Of a stretch of DNA of 64,000 nt, positions 21,701-34,324 are shown in pieces (position 1 is the first letter of the stretch; each line of letters begins with the position of its first letter). A model generated the notes under the pieces. That model searched no databases and was not told where the DNA came from. It saw nothing but the letters and a program-made list of their open reading frames with translations. Source of the stretch: Bisporella sp. PMI_857 (taxonomy: Eukaryota > Ascomycota > Leotiomycetes > Helotiales > Helotiaceae); NCBI GenBank assembly GCA_021307315.1, contig JAJSPD010000018.1, forward strand, positions 434,001-498,000. The letters are read 5' to 3'. The position numbers and the translations under genes are program-made.

Positions 21701-24700
21701 TCAAGCCTGCAGCGCAGTCTCCTCTCTGCTCGCATGACTTCCTCCTCTCCACCCGTGTTTTGGATCAATCCCTCGCTCCTTTACCTCCCCTTTATCACCC
21801 ACCTTTCCCCATCCACCGCCTCCGGGTGTATTAATTATTATTCTTTCACCGGGCTTCATCGCCGCGGTATTCTTCCCACCAAGATTGATCCGCCTCTCTT
21901 CCCAAACAACCTCATCCTCAATTGCCACATCCCCTTCCTTCTTCGAGCCATTAAGTCTCCGATCCGATCGTGCAGCGTTACTCGTCTCCACTTTCCTCAC
22001 CCATACATTAAGCCCGCACTGTGCATCCTCGCCTCCAGCTAGACCGTAAGGATGGTAGACCCTTCGCTCGCTCAGGATCGAAACTTGGACCGGTATACGG
22101 AATTCGATGTCACGAGTGACACCGTCACCACCATTGTATTTCCCCTTACCTCCACTTCCAGCTCTCAGCCCAAATTCTCTTAACAAAACTGGATACCGCC
22201 GCTCAAAAACCTCCGCATCCGTTATCCTAGTGTTAGTCATGTGTGTGTGGACACCACTCGTACCATGCCACCCATCTCCTGCACCACTACCACCGGCTAT
22301 CGTCTCGTAGTATCCGAAGCCTTTAATATTTTGGCCGTTTTCAGACTTGCCGCCAAAACCGAAAGTGAGATTATTGCAGTCTCCCTGCGAGGCTGCACAT
22401 GCCTGGAACGCTTTGAGAATGACATCGGTAACGCGCTGTGAGGTGAGCACATTTCCACCGACGACAGCAGCTTTGTCAGATGGCGAGAGAAAGGAGGCAG
22501 GTGGGATAAGCACTCTGATGGGTTTAAGACAGCCTTGGTTTAGAGGAATATCTTCGCTTATTAGGGAGCGGAGACAATAGATTATCGCGCTGTAAGTTAC
22601 AGCCTGAGGGGCGTTGGTATTGGCTGCTTAAGTTAAAATGCGGTTAGGACAAGCATGAAGGAACGGCTTACCATATACTTCTGGCCCAGTGCCTGCGAAG
22701 TCGAAGGTAGCTTCGCCTTTCTCCGCGTTGATTGAAATTTTCAGTTTGATTGGGGATCCATCATCCATATAATCTATAGCAGACAGATCTTGTCCCTCAA
22801 ATCTCTTACTAACAGACTTCAATAAATTTCTTACGCTGAGCTCAGCATTATCCTGTATGTTGCGCATATAGAAATTGACGACATCTTCTCCATACTCTTC
22901 AATCAGCCCAGATATCAGATTGATACCTTTCATATTGCTTGAGATCTGCGCTTTCAAGTCAGAGATATTGTCTGCTAGACATCTCGTGCCGCTACAGCCA
23001 GGATATTGCGCTGGCTCTTCAAGAAGAAGGTGTGTGATCCGTTCTTCATTGAAGCGACCTGCGCTGACGAGTTTCTCCGACTTTATAGCTGCGCCTTCCT
23101 GGAATAGTTCTCGTGAGTGAGGAGGCATACTGCCTGGCAAAATGCCACCGATGTCAGCGTGATGAGCTCTAGATGCGACGTAGAATAGGATTTTATCACC
23201 CGAGGTATTAAATGCCGGCGTGACGACAGTGATATCAGGTAAATGAGTGCCTCCATATTCAGGATGATTTGAAACAATGACATCGCCCTTCTCTAGTTTT
23301 CCTTTCCATATCTCAGCTTGCCTACGCACGCAAGTAGACATTGATCCAAGATGAACTGGCAAATGTGGGGCATTGGCGACGAGCCCTCCTGTAGAATCAA
23401 AAAGAGCACAAGAGTAGTCCAATCTTTCTTTAACGTTTGTGCTTACGCTAGTCTTTTGAAGAGCTCTACCCATTTGCTCCGCGATCGCCATGAACCGATG
23501 GGCAAAGATGCTAAGCATGATCGGGTTGACCTCCTCGGTTGTATCAAACTTCGTTGCATCCTTAAGCTCTTGTTCTCCAATATTGATAACTACATGCGTA
23601 TCTATGACCAAGGCACTTGCACCGGGAGTGACGACGATAGTTTGTGTTCCATCTGCTAAGATCGCGGGTCCTTTGACTTTATCGCCAACTGAGAGATCTT
23701 CGAGTTTATAGATAGGCGTGTCTTGTCTTCCACCTTCAAAGTACACTTTTGATTTTTTGTATACTTTGTTCCCGGGCTTCAGATATTTTGTCTGAATTTC
23801 CTTGAGCTGTTGGTCAACAGTCTTGCCTAGCCCTTCAAAACTCTTCCCAATGCCGCGCACACGAACATCGTCGACAATAATATCCCTATCCGGTAAAGTA
23901 AACCCGAATTCTTGTTGGTGCTGTTTCACAAAGGCTTTCCCATACGCATATTCATCGCCTCCAAATTCTTTCTCTACGTCTTCGTTTTCAGGCTTCACAA
24001 CCATTAGAGCCGACTCAGTCCCTCTATATCTCATATTCAGATACTCCTCGTACACAATCGAACTGTCATCAAACCCTTGCTCTTCTAATGCCTTCCTGGA
24101 TTTTTGTTTCAATTCTTCAATCTTCCTTTTTAACTCCTCCTTCGTCTCTCCTTTCTCTGTCCAAACTTTTGAGTCTGGCTCTTGGCGCTCGTCGACAACA
24201 TCAGCTAGAGCCATTCCATAAGCTGAGAGAACAGAAGAATATCGATGGACAAGAATCTGCTTGATTCCAAGGCTTTCTGCAATTGCTACTGCGTGCTGTC
24301 CACCAGCTCCACCAAACGTCGCAAGTCGGTGTTTGGAACTGTAGAATGAGTCAGTTCGTCTAATCAAGAGAGTCTATAGATTACTGTGTTGGGCCAAGAG
24401 TGTATGGCCATTAAACTCAAGAAATGTTCAGAGTAAAGGGCTTTTGACTCTAGAAGCTGACACTTACGTATCGTGGCCTTTTGCTTCTGTCAAAGAACGA
24501 ATTGGTCTGGTCATTGTTTCGTTTGCGACCGTCAAAAATCCATAGGCTACCTCATCGACACTCATATTCTTTCCGTTCTCTTTATTTACCTGATTGGTCA
24601 ACTCTTGTAGTAGCTTTTTACTCGCTGCAACATCTAAGCCTTCGTCTTCGTTCTTACCGAAAATCTTAGGGAAGAAATCAGGCAGAATACGTCCAAGATA

Positions 24701-26149
24701 AAGATTTGCGTCTGTGACAGTAGCTGGACCTCCTTTCCGATAACATCCAGGACCTGGGTGTGCTCCAGCAGATTCTGGGCCAACAACAAAAAGACCATTT
24801 CGAAAGAAGAGTCGTGAACCCCCGCCAGCTGCGACTGTGTTAATGTCTAGTTGGGGCGATTGTATTGTAACACCAGCTGTAGTAGTCTCAAAGACATGCT
24901 CGTATCTACCGGAGCCATATCTCGATACATCAGTAGAGGTGCCGCCCATATCAAACCCGATCACAGGGGTTCTGGTTTCTGGGTCATATGAAGTAAGGGC
25001 ATATCCAACCACGCCTCCAGCTGGGCCAGATAGAATAGCCTTGAGTCCGGAGAACTTGTCTACATCTACTAATCCGCCATCACTCTGCATAAACTCACAC
25101 CTCGCACCTTTAGCACCTTCCTCTTTCTTAACACTTTCTGTGCCTAGCCCTCCCTCAAAGCCTGTTTGAAAGCCCCGGATATACTTCCGTATGGCAGGAG
25201 TTAAATACGCATCAGCGCAAGCAGATGTAGCTCTAGGAATAAGTTTGATCATTGGCATCAGCTCATGACTCAAGCTTACGTGCTCAAATCCAACTTCCTT
25301 AGCTATCCTCCCAACAGCAGCTTCATGGTCCGGAAATGTATACCCATGCATCAAGCATACTGCTATACTCTTTATGCCTTGGTCTCGGACCTCTTTTAGC
25401 TGTTTTCTGATAGCATTTTCCCCTGGCCGTACCAGAATTCTCACAACTTCTCCTGACAAGCCTCTGACTAAATCTTTGTCCCTGTTGCTTTCCTTTTCTT
25501 CGATTTTGGTGATATGACGTTCTGGATCTTCAGCGTAGTCCTCTAAAGTAACCCTCTCATCAATCTCCACCACATTCTCATATAGTACATCTGGCTTGCG
25601 GATCGCCAAATCGAAGATCTTCGGACGACTTTGATTCCCTATTTTTAAACAGTCTTTGAAACCTTTTGTGACAACCATCGCTATCTTCTCTCCTTTCCTC
25701 TCTAGCAATGCATTTGTGGCAACCGTCGTTCCCATCCGGATCGATTCAATCTTCGAGGTATCGAGAGGCTCTCCTCGAGGAATCTCTTTGTTGAGAAACT
25801 TGGACATTAAGCGGCGGATTCCTTCTAATGGTGCATCGGCATAGTTCGACGGGTCCTCTGAGAGAAGCTTTATAATAACATCGTCTTCCATCTTCCCGGA
25901 GCCTGGGTTCCCAACGCAATCTGTGAATGTACCACCTCGCTAGGTAACATTAACTCTGATATTCTGGAATGGGATCATGGCAGCGAAAGATGCTCTAGAT
26001 GTAGGGGAATAGCTTTTCACGAGGAGTTGTTAGGTTCGGGGATAGATTGGCCTACAACGCACAAGTGTCCCCTTGTCAAGTGAGGAAAAGCAAGCTGTTG
26101 TACTTACATCAATCGCTATGCGGATGCCCCGCGACTCTTGTGTCGCCAT
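21701..26149 (-). CDS. OXP1: 5-oxoprolinase (ATP-hydrolysing)
   Basis: Four exons on the minus strand: 26149-26108, 25939-24468, 24338-22672 and 22623-21701. Phases 0, 2 and 1 match perfectly and give 1367 residues. Exon 1 supplies [14 protein letters not shown] and exon 2 opens with [10 protein letters not shown], rebuilding the N-terminal motif of hydantoinase A/oxoprolinase. HyuA-type motifs follow: [30 protein letters not shown], the Gly-rich FGGAGGQHA across intron 2, and the HyuB part from about residue 780 ([41 protein letters not shown]). The C-terminus has the usual [10 protein letters not shown]. The enzyme opens 5-oxo-L-proline to glutamate using ATP in the gamma-glutamyl cycle, in the cytosol. 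It is slightly longer than the yeast enzyme. I see no break. Confidence 0.95.
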
Positions 26150-28135
26150 TCTGAGGTCCTTTGGGATGTTGTTATTCTCTAGAAGAGGGTGATACTTATG
26201 TATAGAAGCTCCCTATTTGCCAACCCATAAGGTTTTGTCTATTGCAGAACTATGATCGGTTCAATTATGAGATTGTCAACATGTAGTATGAAAAAAGGTG
26301 TGATGATATGCATATTGATGTCAGTGGGGTCTGGCTACACCGCCCGGCAGTTTCAAAGAATTGGGGGCCGGGGAAGTGGGGTGAAACTTGGCGTGGTGAG
26401 AATGGGGGAAGAAGTAATGTATCAGTCATATCCTGAACCTCGCTTCATGTAACTGAACTTATCCGTTAAAGATTTGAAATTTATACCAAACGTCTGGTTA
26501 TAGTCCTGGAGAATTTACAGTGATTTATTGAGCACTCATCATGCAAATCATTGAGAATCATTAAAGACTAAAACTTGTATCAGTTAAAAAAAGTTCGAAG
26601 CAACATCCTGAAACGAAAATCTAATACCATAGATAGAGAGAAATTGTTCCCTTATAGTTTCATGGCGAAGACCCTTTTCCCTTCGGGCGAGGATTTCGCC
26701 AAATTGATCTCAGGTTCACTTAAATTCTGGTCTCCTTCCAAAGGCTTCGTCTTACTAGAGTTATCATTACACAGAGGAACGAAAGGCGCCGAGATTCAAT
26801 GGCATTTCTCATTTGTACATGTTATACGCCTTTAAGCTTTCTCGAGGGTATTTCAAGCAGACTGTTGGGAAGATGTCCATCTATCAATACACAAGGCTAG
26901 ACCCTAGGCTATGACGATATAGATTATGAGATTCTACTTACCATATAAATTCTGTAATACAAGACTTTCTTTCGAACCCCTATCAATAGATAGAGTTTGA
27001 CAAGTATAGTAAGTCGAGATCAGCATACCTTATTAGCATGCAGACCCATCTTATCGGTTTGGTATTAGAAATAAGGGTTGAAATGTGTTTTAGCTAGAGC
27101 GCTAGCGCACCATTAAGGAACTCCTTAAGACTGAGGCAATACCTTATCAAGTAAAAGACATGAGACTCATGTGGACCTTGATTCATACCAGTAAATTTTA
27201 GCTCTAGCTGTAAGGAATCCATAGCAATCTAACCTTTTACAAGTTGAATAGCATTATAATACCCTGAAGCTGACCATCTATTTTGACGAGCTGCGTGTAG
27301 ATTACGAAAATCAAGATATAAGACGTAATAGGACGAGGAATTCTATATCACATTGCCCAAAATTCATGTGTGGGGAATGACAAATGACGATATCGATTTC
27401 CGGGTAGTTCCCTGGAGAATAATCAGTAGCCAGCTAAAGATGGCTGTCCACTCGTTAGATTAACTTCCGCATTCCAATTACGGCCAGCTCCGGGATATGG
27501 GAGGAGCCCAATATTATCTCTTCAAAGATATGTTTAGATAGTTTCTAAAGATAGTAGAATTACAATATACAGATTAGAATCATAATCGTAATTTGTCAAC
27601 AGTGTTACAAAGCGTAAATACTCCCCCTTTCGGACATAGCCGATAATTAGCCGACGCCGCATTACGCGATAACGAGAGTGATAACTTGATGCCATTCTGC
27701 ACAACCATTTGCCTCATATCTGCGGGTACTACAAAAGAGATAAGGTCACAGCATCTCAACCAAAGGTTGCCCTCAGGCACCCCGGTTAGCCTGTGTAGCC
27801 TGTCCTATTACCGGTTGCCTCGTCGTCAAACCTTTGACACATCTGCATCTCACAATTCGGCTCCAACAGTTCTAGCGACGAAGTTGAATTCGGATCGAGC
27901 GAAGCCATGGCCTTATTGGATCGGCCCTTTGCTGAGCGTATTTCGTTGCACATTCCTTTACGTCTTTCTTACATGAGATTTGCGTTTGCGCTTGTTATCA
28001 AGAATGCCACCCTGCTTTGATAGCATCACAATGGACAGAGCAAGTCTGCGCTGGCCGCTCCTTAATGTCTCCTCTATTTCCTTACATCTCCTTCATGTTA
28101 CTCGAGTGCGCATGACATTACCATAGTTTCATAAG
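26150..28135. other. AT-rich intergenic region, possible decayed repeat
   Basis: Divergent gap between 5-oxoprolinase and the MATE gene. From about 26450 to 27650 the sequence is AT-rich and full of stops in all frames. One short stretch near 27290-27350 translates as LRVDYENQDIRRNRTRN, weakly like the VDY...N...I block of retroelement reverse transcriptases. That is not enough to call an element. Confidence 0.4.
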
Positions 28136-29902
28136 ATGGACGGGTCCAATGGTAGTAAATCATGGTTGCCAAAATTTCTTCAACCGTCCAATCCCACCGC
28201 AAACTCAACATCGCCTGACGAAAGGACCTCCCTCATCACAGATCATTCACGGGCTAGTCACTACCCGGCCGAAGGGGAAATATACGAAGTAGAGGAACAG
28301 TCTCCTAGGACGCAATGGCTAAGAGAATTTCTAATACTCGCGCGTGGATCAATTCCAGTATTCATAGCATATGCTCTTCAGAATTCACTTCAAACACTAT
28401 CAGTCCTGATTGTAGGGCGTTTGAGCCCAGAAGCTCTGGCCACCGCGGCATTTAGTTATATGTTTGCTATGTGCACGGCATGGCTAATTGCACTCGGTGG
28501 TACAACTGCGCTCGATACTCTTGCCTCATCTACTTTTACGGGAAGCAAGAATCCACATGACCTTGGTGTATTACTTCAGAGAGGTTTCATTGTCTTGACA
28601 GCATTCTATGTGCCAGTCGCTCTACTATGGGCTTGTTCTGCACCACTTTTCCGACTCCTGGGGCAAGAGGAATATATATGTGTCGAAAGTGCTAAATTTC
28701 TCACTGCCTTGATCCCTGGTGGATTGGGATATATCTACTTCGAGTGTATGAAGAAATATTTGCAGGCACAAGGTGGGTTTAATCGCGTTTCAGTATCTTG
28801 TACTAAATGAAGAATAGAGATTATGCGACCTGGAACATACGCCTTGATGATAACGTCTCCCATAAATGTTGGTCTAAATTACCTCTTCGTATACACCTTT
28901 GATATGAAATTAATTGGAGCACCCATCGCGACCGGCGTATCATATTGGCTCTCCTTCCTCCTCCTAGTCCTCTATTCTCGCTATATTGTTGGTTCAAGAT
29001 GCTGGGGAGGCTGGTCTCGTGCTTCATACGAAAACATGGGCACATTTGCTCGCCTTGCGATTCTCGGGGTTATCCATGTTGGAACAGAGTGGTGGGCTTT
29101 TGAGATTGTTGCCTTAGCTGCTGGCCGGCTTGGTAAGTTAGAATTATTTCTAGTTTCACATATTTTCACGATAGACTATTTCGAAGTCAACTTAATGTCT
29201 CAAACATTTGGGTACATTGGTCTATGTCTTTGGAGGACGTCGCTCTTTAGTCAACGTCTTGGTCATACATTTCCACTGAAACTCTCACTAGGTACCATCT
29301 CACTTGCTGCACAAAGTGTCATAATGACAACAGATCAGTTAATTAATACAATTCCATTTGGTATTGGTGTCGCTGCTTCAGCTCGTGTAGGTAACTTGCT
29401 AGGCTCGAGAAACGCGAAGGGTGCCGCAAGAGCTGCCAATGTCGCTGCATGGCTGAGTATGATCATGGGCTTGTTGGTATTGATCATACTCATGGCCTTC
29501 AAGGATTCTTATGCTAAAATTTTCAACGACGATGTCAACGTCATTAGGCTGACTGCGAATGTCATGCCGTACGTCGCACTCTTCCAAATTGCCGATGGAT
29601 TAAATTGCAGCTGTGGTGGATCGCTCAGAGGAATGGGGAGGCAGCATATTGGGGCGTTGGTGAACATCGTGTCGTATTATCTTGGTGCGTTGCCGCTAGG
29701 GATCTGGCTAGCCTTTCACGGCTGGGGATTAGCTGGATTATGGGTAGGACAATGTATTGCGCTTTACTTAGTAGGCTTTATTGAATGGTTCATCGTTGCT
29801 TGGAGCGACTGGGATAAGGAAGTCCTTGAAGCTTTTAAAAGAATGGATGAAGGAAAAGCGGTGGAGGAGGGACAGGGCAATGGCCTACAGGCTGGGAGCT
29901 AG
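28136..29902 (+). CDS. MATE family multidrug/organic cation efflux transporter
   Basis: Exons 28136-28772, 28818-29132 and 29292-29902, both introns phase 1, giving 520 residues. An approximately 65-residue hydrophilic N-terminus is followed by about 12 hydrophobic segments in the two-bundle MATE pattern: IPVFIAYALQNSLQTLSVL, LSPEALATAAFSYMF, GTTALDTLASSTFTGSKN, LQAQ-EIMRPGTYALMITSP, then TISLAAQSVIMTTDQLINT, FGIGVAASARVGNLLGS and NCSCGGSLRGMGRQHIGA. These are hallmark fungal MATE motifs. It should export cationic metabolites or drugs by proton or sodium antiport at the vacuole or plasma membrane. The second intron (29133-29291) is 159 nt, a multiple of three without an in-frame stop. Its removal is chosen because it restores GRLGTISLAAQ. 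Confidence 0.92.
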
Positions 29903-30364
29903 TCTGGTAACCTTTGATCTATGCCACCTGGAGAACTCTTGATGGATTAATGACTGATGGTTTATGACTATTCAAAGAAATTTATGCTGGAGAATAGAAG
30001 TTAGAGTTTAAAATATGTAAGTTAGGCGTAGCTGAGGTAGTCGTCCTTATTGTGTAACTATTCAGACCTATGCTGATACGACAGCATGGAATATTGCAAT
30101 CGTTGGTAGAAATCATATGTCTTTCTTTGCATCGTGCAAACATATTTCAACAAGAACTACGATAAGATCCAGTTCTGTTTCTGCAAAGTTGTTCCAACAT
30201 TAGACTCGATTGGACCTCTTAAACCCTAGTACGCCAGATTTGGCCCCCAACTTAAGGTGGAGATGCATGATTTAAAAGCCAAGCAACTCCGCTCCTAACC
30301 ATTGATAAAATGAAATCTAACACAGCTGGAGCAAATAATACGACTTCCTCTAGCAAAAGTTTTC
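29903..30364. other. Intergenic, no supported gene
   Basis: AT-rich spacer between the MATE and HET genes; nothing recognisable. Confidence 0.5.
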
Positions 30365-31974
30365 ATGGAGGAGCAGTTCCGTTACGATCCTCTGGGAAGA
30401 CCCTTTGATCAGGTCCGGCTTCTCAAGATAATCAATGTCACGACTGAGACCGTACACTGTGAGCTTCTGACGGCTGACCTTGGTTCAACCAAAGCGTACA
30501 CAGCGCTTTCATATACTTGGGGAGACGAATCAATCAAAGTGCGGATAAAGGTGAACGGGAAATCTTTTTATGTCACTGCCAATCTAGAGAAGGCTCTAAG
30601 AAGATTGCCATCAACACGATTTCCAAATCTACTATCAGCCTATTCTCTGTTATCAGAGGATCTCTGCCTCTATTGGATTGATGCAGTTTGCATAAACCAA
30701 GACGATGTTGAAGAGCGTAATCAACAAATTCAGTGGATGAAAAATATCTACAGGCTTGCAGAGAAAGTTGTTATCTGGCTTGGGGATGACCACGAAACCG
30801 AAGATGATGCACATTGGTTCCGTCAGGAGCTCTGGGGTTTCCAGAGACTTCAGAGAGGAGATGCTGAGTCTACAGCTCTAGCGATGGAATTGATACGTAA
30901 CTTCCACTTCCCCGGGTTTTCCGAAAGAAATGAGAACCTCTGGAGTGATATTGGATCATGGGCAGCTCTTGCGAGACTTTTCAAAAGAAGCTGGTTTGAA
31001 CGCTTATGGGTCATTCAAGAACTAGAAATGGCCAAAATTGCCATTATTCAGTGCGGAAAACATGATATACCATGGTTAAATCTTGTAGCCATAGTGCGCA
31101 TGATATTGCGGCCTCCTGCTCTACCGATAAAGCTTCCTCGACGTCTGTTTCCATACATGGGGGCGGAAAGGGTGCAGAATGTTGCCGTCCAAGGCACGGA
31201 CAGAACAAACGTTCTTGCCATTCTTAGGCAGACAAGAGCTGCGAAATGTAAGGATCCTAGAGATAAGTAAGGACATTGAGTCTTTTGTTAATTCAAGGAC
31301 TAATGCAAACATCTAGGCTTTACGCAATTTCAGGAGTGATCACTAATGGGGCTATTGATTTCAGGATTGATTATCGAATCACTGTGGAGTCTCTCTACTC
31401 AAATTGGGCATGGGAAAGAATCCAAAGAACTAACCGGCTGGATGTGCTCAGTGCATGCGCAGACTCAGCTGAAAATGGACTACCCTCTTGGGTACCAGAT
31501 TTGCGAAAAACATGGGGCAGTGATCGGCCACTCTTTTGCATGACTCACAGTCTACCTGAGGCCCAAAATTCACAAAATATCAAGTATAATGCCGACTACA
31601 TGATCAAACAAAGTAGGAAGAGGCGCATAGATGATGCAGGACGTCTTCACATCAAAGGCCATCGTGTGGGTCGGATCTCAGCAATAGGTGTCATTGGGGA
31701 TGTCACACAAAAAATAACTGATCCGACAGATCTCAAAGAAGGAATTCTTGCTATTATTCACGCCTGGGAAAAGATGTTTTATCAAGAAAATCCCTGGAGT
31801 GGTCAGCCGGCCCGCTCATTTGATGTGGATTCTTTCCCTATTCCACGAATAGCGATTGTGTTTGCTAAGACCATATTACGCGGCTATGTGAGATGGAGTG
31901 ACGAGAAATCTCCAGCTCCTCTTGTAGAGCGTTTCCATGCTTGGCTATGGAATTTACCTGCTCGTAAGAATTGA
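30365..31974 (+). CDS. Heterokaryon-incompatibility (HET) domain protein
   Basis: Exons 30365-31266 and 31317-31974, the 50-nt intron phase 2 with a GACTAAT branch, giving 519 residues. The HET domain is intact: TAYTALSYTWGDE-type block (here KAYTALSYTWGDE), ANLEKALRRL, CLYWIDAVCINQDD, ERNQQIQWMKNIYRLAEKVV and IWLGDD. The CKDPRDKLYAISGVI motif is rebuilt across the intron, and GLPSWVPDLR follows. HET-domain proteins act in the cytoplasm in allorecognition and can trigger cell death when paired with an incompatible allele; many are of unknown partner. The frame ends at TGA 31972-31974, but clear HET C-terminal homology continues downstream in broken frames. The gene is therefore either truncated, pseudogenised in its 3' half, or has extra introns. 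Confidence 0.8.
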
Positions 31975-32640
31975 CATTTGCTAGCCTTCCTTTTTAGAGC
32001 CTCATGTCCTTTTTGCGGTCGGCACGCTTGGAAGGTCAAGTCATTCAGACACTTTGATCCAGAATTGACTATCTTAAAAGCACCGAACTACATACTGCCT
32101 ATGGTCTCCACGATGGTTGACTAGAACGAAAAGACTAACTTTGAGGTTCTCCTAAGCCTGGAATATTGCATACGATAATCCACAACTTACGCGAAGAGAA
32201 GCGTATCTAGAAAACATGGAGAGAATCCTCTTCGCAATGGTTCATGGCTCCCAGATGTTCAATATAGATTTGAACTCTTCATCATTTACAACAGCGAAGT
32301 GCGGAATGGTCGCAGGAGACTGCCAGTTCGTCTAGCCTTACTTTAAACTTTAATAAGTTCCAGAGCCAGGGTCATTGAGATATCTTACACTGCGTCTCGG
32401 ACGCGGATTACTGTGCTCCAGCTCTTCAATGGCTCTCAGATTATTAAATATCTATGCTGATAGGTTGATAGTATTCAGACAGGCGATGAGATATTTATCT
32501 TACATGGTGGCTCAACCCCATTTATTTTGCGTAGAACACCAGGGACAACGGATGTCTTTCGGCTCATGGGTCCATGGTATGAATTTCTGCACTCAAAATC
32601 CCAGTTCAACAGTGGGAGCGTGGAACTATCTCAAGCATAG
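31975..32640 (+). pseudogene. Broken C-terminal part of the HET-domain gene
   Basis: Directly after the TGA the same frame stays open for about 48 codons (RASCPFCGRHAWKVKSF...). It meets TAG near 32120 and another stop near 32170. A shifted frame then encodes WNIAYDNPQLTRREAYLEN and SSFTTAKCGMVAGDCQ to about 32333. A third stretch from about 32464 gives VDSIQTGDEIFILHGGS and TPFILRRTPGTTDVFRLMG, stopping at 32638-32640. These two blocks match the usual end of long HET proteins (F.T..GY.G..., GD.V.IL.GG..PFILR...Y.L.G). An acceptor-like CTGATAG at about 32463 suggests one intron. The same-frame stops near 31972 and 32120 are harder to explain by splicing. Confidence 0.5.
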
Positions 32641-33369
32641 CACAGCGTCTCAATTCTCGTGCTCCAACTGCTAAACTACTACACTAAAAATAAAGAATTA
32701 AGTACCAGTACTAACCTTTGAGTTAGCTATGTCGAGGGGATAATGCATGACAAGTACAGTGAACTAGAATTATATTTTCCTCCTAAGGTATCCATCATGA
32801 TTGCTTGAAGTAACATGACAGCTGAAAGGTACTTGGCGGAGGTATTGCAATGGTTGGAACTCTGTACGGCCAAAGCCTGGGCGCAAGCTAGCATATGCTA
32901 TATGGTTTGATGAAGTGAGGAATTGAAATGCCCAAAGATACTTAGTTTGTACTAACTCACAGAGTTCCATGGAATAGCCAAATGAAAAGGCAACCTTCGG
33001 TCCGCCGTATTATATAATACTCTAGATTATAACTGTACTCAAATCATTATGAAGAGGTGTTGTCTGCGGCACTAAGGAGTCTAAGGATAAACCTACCCTA
33101 ACAGAACTACTGCGGCCAAGGAAGACAGACAAAGGGCAGAGATCCATCAAGATAATCAGTTGGACAATCCTGCCCAATCTTCACATACATCTCTTCAACC
33201 AAGAGAGCAGCCCATTTTTAGGGCCGAATCCTCCATGCTCAGGATGCCCTCCCCATATGTGCCAATGCCACTCTTTTCATCTCGGTAGCGACGTCCTCAT
33301 ATCATGTCTCTTCCTCAATCCCAATCTCTCATTCTTACTCCTGTTGTCATATATCCTTTCCACAGCCCC
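32641..33369. other. Intergenic, no supported gene
   Basis: 3' flank of the HET remnant and 3' flank of the minus-strand DUF2462 gene. Short frames at 32770-32970 and 33257-33658 are not supported; the latter mostly opposes the DUF2462 exon. Confidence 0.5.
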
Positions 33370-33830
33370 TCAACCAAACTTCTTACTCCCGCCCTTCTTC
33401 GCCTCCACCGTAGTCCCCTTCGAATCCTTCCCATCCGTATTCTTCTTCCCACCTCTCAAAAGCTCCAAATGTCCCGCCTTCGCGCCGAGTGTGCGTTCCG
33501 TCATCGCCGTCAAGCCTGCTGAGTGTTTCTGCCAATATATCAGTTCTCAAACTCGTTTTCCAAACATCGCGTATCCTCTCGAATCCTCTTGCCCTTCTAA
33601 GCCTTCCCGCTTCCTTTCATCCACAAGCTCTTCTCCTAAGGTCCCAGGCAGTACATAACGGAGAGGAGTGGGACACGAACCTTGGTCATCTTTGCATTCC
33701 TAACAAGAACCTGCTTCCGCGGCGCGATCGTTCTAGCACCCTTCTTTGGACCGAGGGCTGTGGGACGCCGGGCAGAGGATTTGGCAGTTGCAGTGGTAAG
33801 TTTCTTGGGTTTTACGGTTCCTTGAGCCAT
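33370..33830 (-). CDS. Small basic DUF2462/UPF0390 protein (Leydig tumour 10 kDa homologue)
   Basis: Two exons on the minus strand, 33830-33681 and 33528-33370, phase 0, 102 residues. Exon 1 reads MAQGTVKPKK to NAKMTK and exon 2 reads KHSAGLTAMTERTLGAKAGH to SKKFG. The ALGPKKGARTIAPRK core and the K(K)HSAGLTAMTERTLAAKAGHLE continuation are the signature of DUF2462. These are small, very basic eukaryotic proteins, probably nucleolar or nuclear, of unknown biochemical role. The donor is GTTCGT rather than GTAAGT, but the acceptor TTGGCAG and the exact family match across the junction make the model strong. This gene is easily missed because each exon is short. Confidence 0.88.
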
Positions 33831-34324
33831 GTTGACAACTTCTGTTGCGTTATGTTACAAGAGTAGTGGTAGGTTATTTCTATATGAGAGGAGTGTGGAT
33901 TGCTGAAATGGTGGAGAGGAGGGGAGAATAATTTTAGATAGGCGGGATATCGCGGCCGCTCATCCGCTCGGCTAGATTTGCTGACCTTTTGGCGAGGGGC
34001 AGTAAGGGGAAAGTATGAATGTCTACCAAATTCGGAGGGTTGTTAACAGCGGAAACTTCACTACCTTTGGTGCATCACAGAGTTATACGTATGACTCAAA
34101 ATTGATCATAAACTCAAGATCGTATCATTTCATCCTCAGCTAGTCTAATATCATCGTAATCATGTCTTAACACAAAGTATTTGCCTGCAAAAAATGTAAA
34201 GGAACAGGATCGTTACATCATATCATCAAATCGTTTCATCATAAAAGTCCAAAGCCATTGTTGTCTATTCCATTAGACGGCTTGTCTTGATAGTACAGCC
34301 CACGGTCCTGCGGGTCATGATTGT
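33831..34324. other. Intergenic, no supported gene
   Basis: Promoter of the DUF2462 gene and 3' flank of the large disordered protein. Nothing else seen. Confidence 0.5.

Noticed and set aside
26965..27010. tRNA B-box-like GGGGTTCGAAAG on the minus strand
   Set aside because: No matching A box or cloverleaf arms could be found around it.
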